From Entoloma clypeatum (Eukaryota > Basidiomycota > Agaricomycetes > Agaricales > Entolomataceae), in the NCBI GenBank assembly GCA_963565915.1, contig OY751491.1, positions 4,030,001 through 4,094,000 on the forward strand: a stretch of DNA of 64,000 bases, read 5' to 3'. The stretch's first letter is position 1. Each line of letters begins with the position of its first letter. A program made the position numbers and the translations under genes. The notes below the pieces were generated by a model. That model was not told the origin of the DNA and ran no database searches. It saw only the letters and a program-made list of their open reading frames with translations. Positions 48,522 through 59,403 of this stretch are shown here, one piece after another.

Positions 48522-49537
48522 TAATGCATATGAGCTTGAGCAGCAAAGCCAAAGTACAAAGTACAATGCTCTTTTCTTCTCAACACGACGAAACCCTCTA
48601 GACTAGGGATGACCAGGACGTTTTCTGCTCAACTGGGGCCCAACATCGTACTGTTGTGTCGCTCTTCCTGGTTGCTCTCATCCCACTGGCTGAGCTTGTG
48701 GGACTTGGTCTCACCCCCGTTCCAGTTGCAGAACTTGATTCATTCACTCTCTTACATTCTTGCTACAGTTGTTACTGGCTGTTGCATTCAACAAGACGAT
48801 ATTCTCCGTCAGGTACGTAAGTGGTGTTACAAGTTCCGTCGATCTCAACAATGTTATATGGAGAATGAGGGGAAGCAAGAAATATCTAAATGGAAACAGT
48901 TTCATTTGTTGATGGGAGGAATTCTTTTACTTGAGCGTAGTGAACAAATCACCAGCTACATCCTATTGTTATTCTCAAGGTAAACACCCTAGGGCACTTA
49001 CCTTACATAATCAGTGATATAAATAATTCAAGGTTCACGTCAGCCATCGGACTTGGTGCTTTTTTTTCTCAACATATGCCATGCAATGGGTGCTGGTAAT
49101 CCAAATCAGTTGATATATTGCTAGTTCATCAGACAGTGACCATTTATTGTTGATTATGGCTGACTTTACTCATTGGTTTATTTACTTTTGTTTTTTTCCC
49201 CAATCCATGATCTACGGAGTAGTTGTGTGATTAATTTCCATTTTTTCACAGTGAGATGCGAACATGCCCAGAAAAACAATCGGACTGCTGGGGTTGAACC
49301 CATATGACTATCGCAGTTCACAAAGTCATTGGTGATTTTCCATTGATCCATATGCTCTTGTGATTGCCATCAAATGTTTGACATTATTAATGTTGAGCCA
49401 GAAAATGTCTGGTGCACAAAAATGAGTTACTTTAATGAGAGAAAGCAAAAGCAACAAATTAGGGGTAGGCATTGTTGATCATGATACTACCATAAAAATG
49501 TGATACTGTTGGATTTCTAGCACGCCATTTGTTACTA

Positions 49538-49899
49538 CTGTACTATTATGACCAGGTGTTCGGTCACATGTCACACACCCTGATGAACCGGACACTTTGG
49601 GTTCAGTGTAACAGTCACACTCAGTCAATGAACACTTCCTGAAGTGGTCACAAATTGCCAAATATGTGATAATCAATCATTTTTTCTTCCCCTTCGGGGT
49701 TGTGTCTCAAAATAAGTGCCAAAACAATGGAATCAGCCATGCCAAACATTGCTTGAATGTGGCACAGTCTGTCATGGATGCACCAATGAACACCTGAATG
49801 AACACTTGTCACAGGTCACTTCAGGTTTTGAACCATGGAGATAATGAACACTTGGTGTCACATGTCACACCTGATGAACACCCAGTTGTAATAGTACAG
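49538..49899. mobile_element. Older Tc1/mariner-type MITE (362 bp)
   Basis: Ends CTGTACTATTATGACC... and ...GTAATAGTACAG are imperfect inverted repeats bordered by TA (49536-49537 and 49900-49901). The ends resemble the MITE at 48371, with several differences. The inside holds repeated GAACACTT/GTCACATGTCACAC words in both orientations. No coding capacity. Confidence 0.65.
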
Positions 49900-50857
49900 T
49901 ATATTCGTATGTCTTGGGTACAGTACTTTTATTATCCTTTTGTTGTTCTATTTTTTATATACCATATATACACTGTAACTGTGGAAAATATCTAGATAAA
50001 TGAGTTCAGTGTTTCCATGGCAATGGCAAGTTAAGTTAGGTGCTAACAATGAAAGGTGTAGGTATTTGGCCTGTCATACACTAAGCTCTACACAATGTAC
50101 CAAAAGGAGTCAGTAACACAAATGGAAGGAGAAAACCACATAGATAGTTAGTACAAAATGGAGGTAAGAACATAGATTTAATAAAACAGAGAAGTAAGAT
50201 GAAGTAAAACGGAATGGAAACCTACGAAGCAGTGGTGAGTGCCCAATTTGTGAATTTTGTGTGTCTATGGGCACCTTGTTATTCCCAAGCCATTCCCAAC
50301 GTACAAGCACTTAGTGTGCTGTTAGTATACAGTGAGGACTATGATAAGATCCCTTGTGAGATGCTGATTCTGTTCCCCTGCCTGTTGTGTGCCCAGTCCG
50401 TTGTATCATATCATCAGATGCACAAGGATTGTATACCACCATAAGTATTCAAGTTGTAGCATATTTAACCATGTACTTATATTCTGTAGAATAAATGTGG
50501 AATGTATTAATAAGTACACATAGTAGAGGGGGAATCTTACTACTAACCTTGTGAGGTGTTTGCAAGATGCGGGTTACTTGGTAAGGGCGTTATATTGCAC
50601 AGTGAATAAGGACAGTCTTATATACTAGTCTACTTATTTGTACATTATTTGTACATCATGGGATTGAGCACATGATGCTATAGATGAAAGATCTATAGGA
50701 GTGGAGGCCCTGCGTCAGGTGGGGCTAAGGGGGAACTAGGTTCCGCTTCTTCCTGTCATGATTGGGGAACATTGCGGAGCTGGGAAGGCTCACACTGCTG
50801 TTTCTCTCGATTCATGGCTTCACGCCAAGAGCGTGTGTGATTGATGTCACATTGTTG

Positions 50858-51823
50858 TTACGCGGGGTGCTGTTGCTCCCTGTAGATGTTGCCTTCCCGT
50901 TGAGGCGGGTTAGCGTTCCTTCGTGGTTGAGGGACATCAGCAGGCGGAGGATTTGCCAGCTGGTTCTGGACCTCAGGGTCATCCTGATTTGAAGGTGGTA
51001 CATCAGCACCATCGTGCTGGTTTCTATTTGGAGCAGAAGGGGGATCGGAGGATTCATCTCTGCTCGGCTGATTATGCTGGCGGGAATGATAATGAACATC
51101 TCTGTCTCTGAAGTGGTGATCAACATCGTCATCAGGGTTTCCGTCATCCTGAGACTCATCATGGGAAGGCTCATTTCCCATGGGTGTGTGTTGTGGCACT
51201 TTGGTATCCGGACACCTCGGAAAGAGCGTTTCATTGAATACCGCGGTAGTACCAATAAAGATACTGTTTTTATCAGTCATAAACTGATATGCTTTCATTC
51301 CTGGTTTAAAACCCATAAAGGTCATAAGCTCTGCACATGGATTTAATTTATTCACACGGTGTTCTTCAGGAATATAAACATAGGCAGCGCAGCCTAAAAC
51401 ACGGAGATTTGATACATCCAGTTTTTCCCCTTTTAGAGATTCAAAAGGTGTTTTCCAATAAAGTTGTTTAATTGGCGTGCGATTATAGACATGTACGGCG
51501 TGTAAAACGCAAAACTCCCACCATGATTGTGGTAAGCAGGCGGCAAATCACATCGCCTGTGCTTTTTCTACAATGGTGCGGTTAATCCTTTCGGCTCGAC
51601 CATTTTTTTGGGGTGTATTAGGAGCTGAAATTTCCACGGCAATTCCAAGATCCTCGAGGTATTTTACTACCCCAGTTTCCTTTTTGAACTCTCCCCCTCC
51701 ATCAAAATGCCATCGGTGAAATTGGGCATTAAACTGGGTTTTCATAAGTGTTGTCCACTTTTTGAATGCATCAGAGGTATTGGATTTGAGTTTCAACAAT
51801 ACCATCCAAGCATGCCCAGAATA
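50858..51823 (-). pseudogene. CopB integrase remnant and linker
   Basis: Read leftwards: integrase core (GHAWMVLLKLKSNTSDAFKK, FHRWHFDGGGEFKKE, TPQKNGRAERINRTIVEKAQ), a stop, then the segment after integrase (MTFMGFKPGMKAYQFM, SIFIGTTAVFNETLFPRC) and a long D/N/P-rich linker. The order is that of Ty1/copia pol. Reverse transcriptase should follow but the sequence runs into the LTR near 50.71 kb, so the 3' half of pol is deleted. Confidence 0.87.
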
Positions 51824-52104
51824 TGTTGAAACTTTTCCATCATGTGACCATTTACACATCTTTGATTACATACTTATTTGGTTGGTACAAACAGTAGTAC
51901 CATATATAAGACCAGGAAACTGTCAATATCAACAAGTTGTCTCTTGACTCTTAACCAGCTCCATCGCTCTTACCAGCCTCAACCGCTCTCACCAGCCCCA
52001 CCCTTCTCAACCAAGTAAGTGACTAGAATGGTAGAGTAGAGTACTTCCACTGTAGCTGTGTTGCTCAGTACATCTGCGGCTAGCGCCCAGGTGGAACTTC
52101 AACA

Positions 52105-52116
52105 GGTTATGGGCCC
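52105..52116 (+). promoter_or_regulatory. CopC primer-binding site for a half initiator tRNA-Met
   Basis: GGTTATGGGCCC directly follows the 5' LTR. It is the complement of the anticodon-loop region of eukaryotic initiator tRNA-Met (GGGCCCATAACC), not of a tRNA 3' end. Drosophila copia is known to prime from a tRNA-iMet fragment cut in the anticodon loop, and the first 12 bases here fit that site. Confidence 0.75.
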
Positions 52117-52462
52117 CGGATAGCCGAGGGACTTGGGAACGCTGGCAACAGCAAGTACCTGCCCACTCTACCCTGGTTGACAGGAGAACCGATTGCAAGA
52201 TCTAGGTTCTGAGTCATACTTCTTCACATATGAACCTGGGAACGTCATTATGACAAGTACCTGTCATGAAGCATCCCTAAGGGGATTGACTTAGTACACG
52301 TCATGTGGAAACATTATTTGTACCTCATACACTTCTGACAAAAAGGGTTTTTCCCACAACCGCTATTCCTGAAGGGAATATGTTATGAGGAATCATTTAT
52401 TTGTTTTCTCTAAAAATCAAGAACATCACTGATTGGGAAAACTCCTTTTAGACTCATTAAAA

Positions 52463-53900
52463 ATGTCTACCTCTCGCTCCGCCCTCGACTCCATCACCGT
52501 CTTCGACGGCATCGACTACCAGAGTTGGGCTGAGAAAATGAAATCCTATCTCCTCCATCAAGGAGTCTGGTGCATCGTATCTGGCAACATTGAGCGCCCT
52601 GACATTGCCGACTTTACAGTCACGGTCTCCACCCCTGCCTCTGCCACCTCTACATCTGCAACCCAACCTCCAGTGGTCACCACTACCGTTGACCAACCTG
52701 CCTTCCACAAAGAAAGGAAGATTTGGATCAGGGACGACGACATGGCTCTGGGTTCCATCCGCCTCAAAGTCTCCGAGGCAATCAGGAGGCACATCAAGGA
52801 CGCCAAGTCCTCAAAAGACACCTAGACATCATTGAAGGACACATATTCAAAGGTCTCCCCTGCCACAATATTTGGCGATTTCAAAGCCGCAGCCTCTTTC
52901 AAACTGTCTGGTCAGGACCCTGTGCTGGAAATCGAGCGCCTTGGGTCACTCTTCGCTCGCCTTAGCGACTCAAAATTTGTTGTGCCTGATCTGATGCAAG
53001 CTATGATCTTGGCAAGTGCCATTCCTGACGCTTGGTCGTCTCTCTCCACCACCCTCTTTCAGGTCTACGATGCCGATGACTTCACATGGCAGGCCGTCAC
53101 TGACAGCATCGTTTCAGAGTACAGGCGCAAGTATGCGATAGGGTCTACTCGGGCGTCCAATGAGCAGGCCCGGAAAATCTCTGGGACTAAGTGAAAGGGG
53201 CAAGACCCCAAATGGGAAAAGCAGACAGCGCCGAGTACCTTGCAGAACAATGCTGACGAGCAGCCTAACTCGACCAACCCAAGTACCGCTTCTGAAAAGA
53301 AGAAGGGAAAGGGATGCTGGCGCAACCAGAAAAAGCGTGCCAACAATGCAGACAACGACTCCGACCACGCTGAGGAGATGGTCGAGTTCATCGCACCGGC
53401 CATTGAGCTACCCCCTCGTCATCCTGCTCCTTGTACTCTACCCCCTCGTCACCCTGCTCCTTATCATGCACCGTCTTTCACCACCGTAACCAGTCGTGGA
53501 AAGACTTCCTTTACTGAACAACCTGAATCAGCAAGAATGCAGTCACTACTGCAACACATGAACCCTCCTCCTTCCCAGTACACCGGGCTTCCTTCTGGAA
53601 AGCCGTCAGTGTGGAAAAAGAACGAGAAGGTGAGAAAACTCGCCCGAGAAATCGGCGCCCGACCCTCTGGGTCAAATCTTCGTATCTTGGACACCATCAT
53701 TACAGACATTGACGAAAGGCCAACTAAACAGCATTGAGTAACTCCGCCGTTAGACCAATCGCTGCGGATGATGGACATAGACCAAGAATGGATGGGGCCA
53801 GACGAGTTTGTGGACAAGATCAAACTAGACGGTTCGTCAAACCCTTCTTTCAAACCTTACCAAATGCGGAATGCTAATTATATCTCTCAATAGACGTATA
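52463..53900 (+). pseudogene. CopC gag region
   Basis: Starts MSTSRSALDSITVFDGIDYQ with the copia Gag signature (WAEKMKSYLLHQGVW). It continues past a TAG near 52.82 kb as FGDFKAAASFKLSGQDP, then VPDLMQAMILASAIPDAWSS and EYRRKYAIGS. A basic K/N-rich stretch near 53.3 kb follows; I see no intact CCHC box. Stops at about 52.82, 53.19 and 53.74 kb break it. Confidence 0.82.
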
Positions 53901-53984
53901 ATATATTAGCTAGTACCAGTACAGAGTGCGTAGATCACTTCAGCAGTGATCTACACAAGAAATATATTAAACATTTTGCCTCTT

Positions 53985-56900
53985 GTACACATTGTAAGGA
54001 AAAAGAACGTGCACAATGGATCTTAGATTCCGGCGCCTCTTTACACTTCACCTATGAGTTTAAGGACTTCACATATTATAGACCTCTCACGGTCAAGCGT
54101 TTTGTCCAAACTGCAGCTAAAGGGAAAAAACTGGAAATTCTCGGAGTTGCGGCTGTTCCAGTACGGCACACCCTAAATGGGGAAGTTAAAACCCATCTTC
54201 TCAGACCAGTGTTCTACATCCCAGACATGGACACACGTCTATTGTCCCTAGGTGTCTTCCTCAACCATGGTTACAAAGTAAACGGGACTTGTGGAGAAAT
54301 CAACATCTCCAAAGGGCTGAGCAAAATCCAGTTTTCGCCCCACATCCTTGGTCAAACCATTTACTGGTTAGACACTGAAATACGCTATGACCAGATCCAT
54401 GCGATCTCGAGCGAAATCACTGTCGAAACATGGCACAAACACCTTGGTCACCCAAATGATCAAGCACTCCGAAAGATTCCCACCAGTACCAAAGGGGTAC
54501 CTGAAACACTAGTACGTGAGAAATCACAGGAAAGTTGCACAGGCTGCCTCAAAGGGAAAATGCCGAATCAGTCATATCCCAATTCAATGACAAGGGCAAC
54601 CAAAACCTTTGATCTGATCCATTCCAATCTCAAACAGATATCCACGGCATCATACCATAAATATAAATATTTCCTCACGTTTTTGGACGATTTTTCATCC
54701 CACGTCTGGGTTGTCTTGCTTAGAAAGAAGTCGGATGCCATCACGGCACTGCGACAATTTCTTGCGATGATCCAGAATCAGTTCGCCGCCACTCTTAAAA
54801 AATGGCGAGTTGATGGAGGTGGAGAGTTTGACAAATACAAGGATGTACTTGCCGATCATGGAGTTCTGATCGACGTCACGCTCCCATATCAGCACCAGCA
54901 GAACGGTAGAGCAGAACAGATAAATCGAACCCTGTGGGAGAAATCTCAGGCCTTGCGCTTCGACGCGTGCTTACCCCCTATGTGGTGGGAATTCTGTTTG
55001 GAACATGCAGCGTTTCTCTACAACAGAACCCCCATGCAGCGTCTCGAATGGAATACCCCTTACTTCAGGGTGACCAATGAGATCCCCGATATGTCAAGCA
55101 TCAGAGTCTTTGGATGTCAGGCATATGTGTATATCCCAAAGGAAAAACGTAGAGATTCCCTGGAGTCTAGATCTTGATTGATGATTTATCTCGGATCAAA
55201 ACCAGGGGTCAAAGGATACCGTTTCATGGATCCTGAGACTAATACAATTTTCATGGGTGGGAAAGCTATCTTTGATGAAAGCAAGTACCCTAGATGCCAC
55301 ATCGACCCTTTGCCAGAAAACCATCCAGAAATGGAAAACCCAGAACCGGCTGATGAGTTTGAGGACCTCATCCCCGGAAACAATGACAATGACAGTCATT
55401 ACGAAAAACCTCACGACCCTGTTCCCACTGGACAGGATCACCCTGAATCAGACAATGACTTGCCATCTAGCGAGCCCGACAATGAACCACGAGTACCCAC
55501 TCCGGAACCCAAACAAGTACCAGATCGACCGATCAGGGAACGATGAGTTTGCAGAATGCCAGGCAGCATTTATGGGGAAGACACCCCTGCTACTGATCTT
55601 GAAAAGATGGATCGAAGGCGTAGATTAGGTGGTCAAATGGCATGGATGAACAATCTCCTAATGGAGGCAATCTCTATCCAAGTGGGCATCATCGAAATGT
55701 CACACAAAGACATATACACTCTTCCGAACAAAGAAGATTGGTATGCGGCAGAACGAAAAGAGCTAGAGGGATCGACTTCAATCAGATCTTCTCACCAGTA
55801 GTGAGGTACGAGACCGTCCGGTTGATTCTGGCATTGACAGCCCTTGAAGGGTGGTTCATGACATTCTTGGACGTCTCATCAGCCTTCCTCTATGGAACAC
55901 TCCATGAGGTAATTTACATGCGACAGCCTGAGGGCTACATAGTAAAAGGGAAAGAACACTTCGTGTACCGACTATACAAAGCCCTATACGGACTTAAGCA
56001 GGCCGCATTAGCCTGGTGGAGGGAACTCAATTCCTCCATGAAAAAGCTCGGTTTTGTCTGGCTTCACTCCAATGCGGGAGTTTTCATTCACACAAGTACC
56101 AAAGGGGAAACTGTAATCGCTGTCATTTATGTTGATGACTCTGCTTTTCTCGGCACAAACTGAGAGTACATGCTAGAGAAGAAGAAGGCCTTCATGACAA
56201 CATGGGAATATAGGGACCTAGGCCACCTAGTGTCTAATGGGGAACTGAAAGAATTTCTCTCAATCCAAATAAGGCAATGTGGGAAGAAGATCTTCATTGA
56301 TCAAGTACCTTACCTTGAGAAAATTCTCGCACAAATGGGGATGAGCGAATCCAATGCCACCCACACCCCACTCCCGATGGGCTACAAACCCATGAAGTCC
56401 GAAGATGAACCCAATGCGGAACTCAGATCCAAGTACCAATCCGTCATCGGATCACTATTGTAACCCAACATTTGTTTCGCAGTGATCAAAATGTCCCAAT
56501 TTTCCGCAAATCCTACCAAACGCCATTTAGAAGTGGCAAGGGATATTTGCAGGTATTTGAAGGCAACAAAAGATTACGCGATTATGTATGATGGTGATTC
56601 TGGGAAAGGGATCTACACATTTACAGACTCTGATTGGGCATCAGACGAAAACACCAGAAAGTCCACCACTGGTTACTTCATATCGCTGGCGTCTGGAGCA
56701 GTAACATGGGTTTCATCAGCGCAAAAAACCATTGCCCTCTCTTCCACAGAAGCAGAGTACATGGCACTATCAGATTGCAGTCGCGCAGTGACATGGCTTA
56801 GAAGCATGCTTGCCGAACTTGGAATGCAGATCGGATCAGTTCCGATCTATGGAGGCAACAATGGCTCCGTCTTTATTGCATCCAATCCTGTAACTGAGAA

Positions 56901-57075
56901 GCAATCCAAGCACATCAATGTGCGATTCCACTTTGTCAGAGAAAAAGTATCCAAAGGGATTATTATGGTCGAATTCATCGAAGGAGTGAATAACCCTGCA
57001 GACCTTTTAACTAAGAATCTGGGGAAAATCCTCTTCAACAAGTTTATCCTGTACTTTGGATTACTCAAAAACTAG
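53985..57075 (+). pseudogene. CopC pol: protease, integrase, reverse transcriptase, RNase H
   Basis: Order is Ty1/copia-like: protease (WILDSGASLHF near 54.03 kb), GAG-pre-integrase (WHKHLGHPNDQALRKI, CTGCLKGKMP), integrase (FLTFLDDFSSHVW, RVDGGGEF, HQQNGRAEQINRTLWE), D/E/P-rich linker, reverse transcriptase (FSPVVRYETVRLILALTALE, FLDVSSAFLYG, YGLKQAALAW, YVDDSAF), then RNase H (TDSDWASDENTRKSTTGYF, KTIALSSTEAEYMALSD, NPADLLTKNLGK). About 120 residues at the start of reverse transcriptase are deleted near 55.77 kb. Stops lie at about 55.17, 55.54, 56.16 and 56.46 kb. A G-run follows near 57136-57143 as polypurine tract. Confidence 0.93.
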
Positions 57076-57551
57076 ACAAAGAAAGAGTACCTATATGGGA
57101 AAAAGTAAGATGTATTTAGAAGTATATACTAAATATGGGGGGGTGTTGAAACTTTTCCATCACGTAGATTAGATTAGATTAGATTACATCACATGACCAT
57201 TTACACATCTTCGATTACATACTTATTTGGTTGGTACAAACAGTAGTACCGTATATAAGACCAGGAAACTGTCAATATCAACAAGTTGTCTCTTGACTCT
57301 TAACCAGCTCCATCGCTCTTACCAGCCTCAACCGCTCTCACCAGCCCCACCCTTCTCAACCAAGTAAGTGACTAGAATGGTAGAGTAGAGTACTTCCACT
57401 ATAGCTATGTTGCTCAGTACATCTGCGGCTAGTGCCCAGGTGGAACTTCAACAGAATAGTCATCCAAGAAGCTGACGTAGTATTTAAATTTGTGATAGGA
57501 GGCGATAGGAAACTCTTTGAGGTCTGAATGGAGCAACTCAAAGGGTCTGGA

Positions 57552-58099
57552 TGTCATAACCATATGATTCACATCCAACCTATCTGATGACTCCAACGAT
57601 TCATCCGCTCCAACATCCGCTCCAACAACATTCTATTTATATTTGATTATACTTCTACTACGTAACATCTCAACCATACTTACAAGTAGACATATGTTGT
57701 TCACTTTTCATTTGCTACTCTCCGTACTCTGAATGTTCCGATGGTCAACTCCGATATCTGCACATCACTTATAGTAATGCTGATCATTCTAGTCTACTAT
57801 AAATAGTGTACAAACCTGTCGTAGAACCTCAGTTCAAATATCATATGTTACACCTCATTCGCATCCGTCTCTACTTGCTTTTGAGCATTCTCTCCGTCAC
57901 CTCCGCTCATCCGCTCATCCGACATCCGCCAATCTGAAATCGAGGACCACGTCAAAGAGTGGGGTGCAACACACAAGTTGAAGCCAGGTCCTTTCTGCCA
58001 ACATCGCACTTATCGCATCCGCTCCTCTGCTACTCCGCTCCAACTCGTCCGACGTTTTCCGACGTTGAGAAAAATGCTACATGACAGTATATTTGAACT
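57552..58099 (+). repeat. GypE 5' LTR with TATA box and self-priming pair
   Basis: The LTR is 57552-58086. TATAAATA at 57798 is followed 33 nt later by AGTTCAAATAT (57831-57841). Its complement ATATTTGAACT is at 58089-58099, 2 nt after the LTR. TCCGCTCC words are repeated here, in place of the TCCGAC of GypD. Confidence 0.85.
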
Positions 58100-58137
58100 A
58101 CCACCATTCTTTGATTTACCCAACAACCTCTACCCAC

Positions 58138-59368
58138 ATGTCTCAAACCCGTAATACAGTTTGAACAACTAGGACTGCTTGTGCAGCAGCAGAACGCTCA
58201 TCCTCCACACCACGCTCTGCTTTTCTTCGAGGAACACACAATGTAACCATTACTTCCTCCGACTCTCAGCTCCCACCACTTCCTGCCAGTCCTCCACTAA
58301 ACCCACCAACGGAACCCTCTGCACCTCTAAATTCTGGCTTATTCAGCGGACCTCCAGGAGGATCTCCTCCTCCTTCCAACGGTAGTTTACATGGAGATTT
58401 GGACGACTCCGATTCCAATCCAGATTAGGAACCCAATCTAGCTGAAGCCATTCTGCTCATGACCAAAGAGTTGAAACGTCGTGACACAAAGAAGAAAAAG
58501 TTGTATGCCAACGAACCGGATACCTTCGACGGATCCGATCCACGCAAACTCTCCACATTCATTTTACAATGCAAACTTACTTCTCCGACAACGACAACTT
58601 CGACTCAGAACATTCCAAAGTCAACTTTGCCATGTCTTACTTCCGAGGCACAGCACTCAAATTTTTGAACCCTTCATTCTTGACAATGATGAACCCAATT
58701 GGTGGGGTTCTTTCCCCGAGTTTGTCCGACTTCTCCGCTCCGAGTTTGGTACCATTGACCCTCAGGGCAAAGCCGAAGAACAGTTGGACAATCTATGGAT
58801 GAAGGAAAATCAAAAGATATTGAAGTACAACGTTGAATTCCAACGTCTTGCTACCAAGACTGACTGGGATGAAAACTCCCTCCGACACTGCTACTACATC
58901 GGACTTCCGGATCGGATCAAGGACATCCTCTCCCAACAACCCAAGATCAAGTCTTTACCAGACCTACGATCCGCGGCTCATACTATTGATGCTCGCTACT
59001 GAGAACGTCAACGAGAGAAATCCAGAACCGATAAACCCACTTCCAAGTCCAACAAGAAACAATCCGCTCCGAACCAATCCACCACACAAACATCTTCAAC
59101 CAAACCCTCCCCTCCCGCTACCGCTTCCGCTTCCACATCCACTCCGAAACCCAACCTCTCCAGTAAATTAGGCAAAGACGGCAAACTGACATATCAAGAA
59201 TGCAAACATCATTTCGATGATAACCTTTGCTTATTCTGCAGTAGCATCGGACACACTGTCAAGGACTGTCCCAAGTCCACCTCCTCCGCTTCCAAGGCTA
59301 AAGGGAAAGCCGCCCAAGTCGGCACTCAAGCCAAGGAAAAAGGTAAGGAGATCGAGTCAAAAGAATAG
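58138..59368 (+). pseudogene. GypE gag, frame-broken
   Basis: Starts MSQTRNTV followed by a stop. It then shows EPDTFDGSDPRKLSTFILQC (58.5 kb), FAMSYFRGTALKFL, ENQKILKYNVEFQRLATKTD (58.8 kb), YYIGLPDRIKDILS and a knuckle CLFCSSIGHTVKDC (59.23 kb). At least three frame changes and stops. The gag stop TAG is at 59366-59368. Confidence 0.85.
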
Positions 59369-59403
59369 GCAGTGGTCCTCATGAAGCACGGTCTGAGGAC
59401 TGT
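59359..59403 (+). promoter_or_regulatory. GypE degraded -1 frameshift signal
   Basis: The position of the slippery heptamer reads A_AAA_GAA (59359-59365), probably decayed from an A-run. The 6-nt spacer (59366-59371) precedes a hairpin: GTGGTCCTCA (59372-59381) with TGAGGACTGT (59394-59403), seven Watson-Crick pairs then three G-U pairs. Spacing matches GypA, GypC and GypD. Confidence 0.55.

Larger units (their letters stand above)
47049..50522. other. Gene-poor stretch with two small MITEs
   Basis: After the gene at 47048 comes T/C-rich sequence to 47.7 kb (probably 3' UTR and spacer), then AT-rich sequence without a convincing gene. Short open frames (for example 48609-48983) show no domain. 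The two TA-flanked elements at 48371-48521 and 49538-49899 are listed separately. Confidence 0.5.
51824..57453 (+). mobile_element. CopC: copia element with full LTRs, decayed coding region
   Basis: LTRs 51824-52104 (281 bp) and 57144-57453 (310 bp), TGTTGAAAC...TTCAACA, TSD GAATA (51819-51823 and 57454-57458). The 3' LTR has an extra segment containing four AGATT repeats, absent from the 5' LTR. It sits in the integrase of CopB in the opposite orientation. Several stops and a deletion in reverse transcriptase make it inactive. Confidence 0.94.
50523..57551 (-). mobile_element. CopB: deleted copia element split by CopC and cut by GypE
   Basis: The LTR at 50523-50707 is related to CopA's. Upstream on the minus strand is a pol remnant (50858-51823) that lacks reverse transcriptase and RNase H. 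It continues on the far side of CopC at 57454-57551 (YHKFKYYVSFLDDYS, joining to SGHAWMVLLKLKS), which confirms that CopC split it. GypE cuts the rest at 57552. Confidence 0.85.

Noticed and set aside
48609..48983. 124-codon frame as a membrane protein gene
   Set aside because: Hydrophobic stretches occur but there is no domain, no splice support and no homologue that I recognise; it lies in AT-rich spacer next to MITEs.
49262..49345. tRNA or SINE-like T-arm (GGGTTCAACCCC on the minus strand) followed by a T-run
   Set aside because: No matching acceptor strand, D-arm or anticodon stem could be paired upstream; at most a chance B-box-like word.
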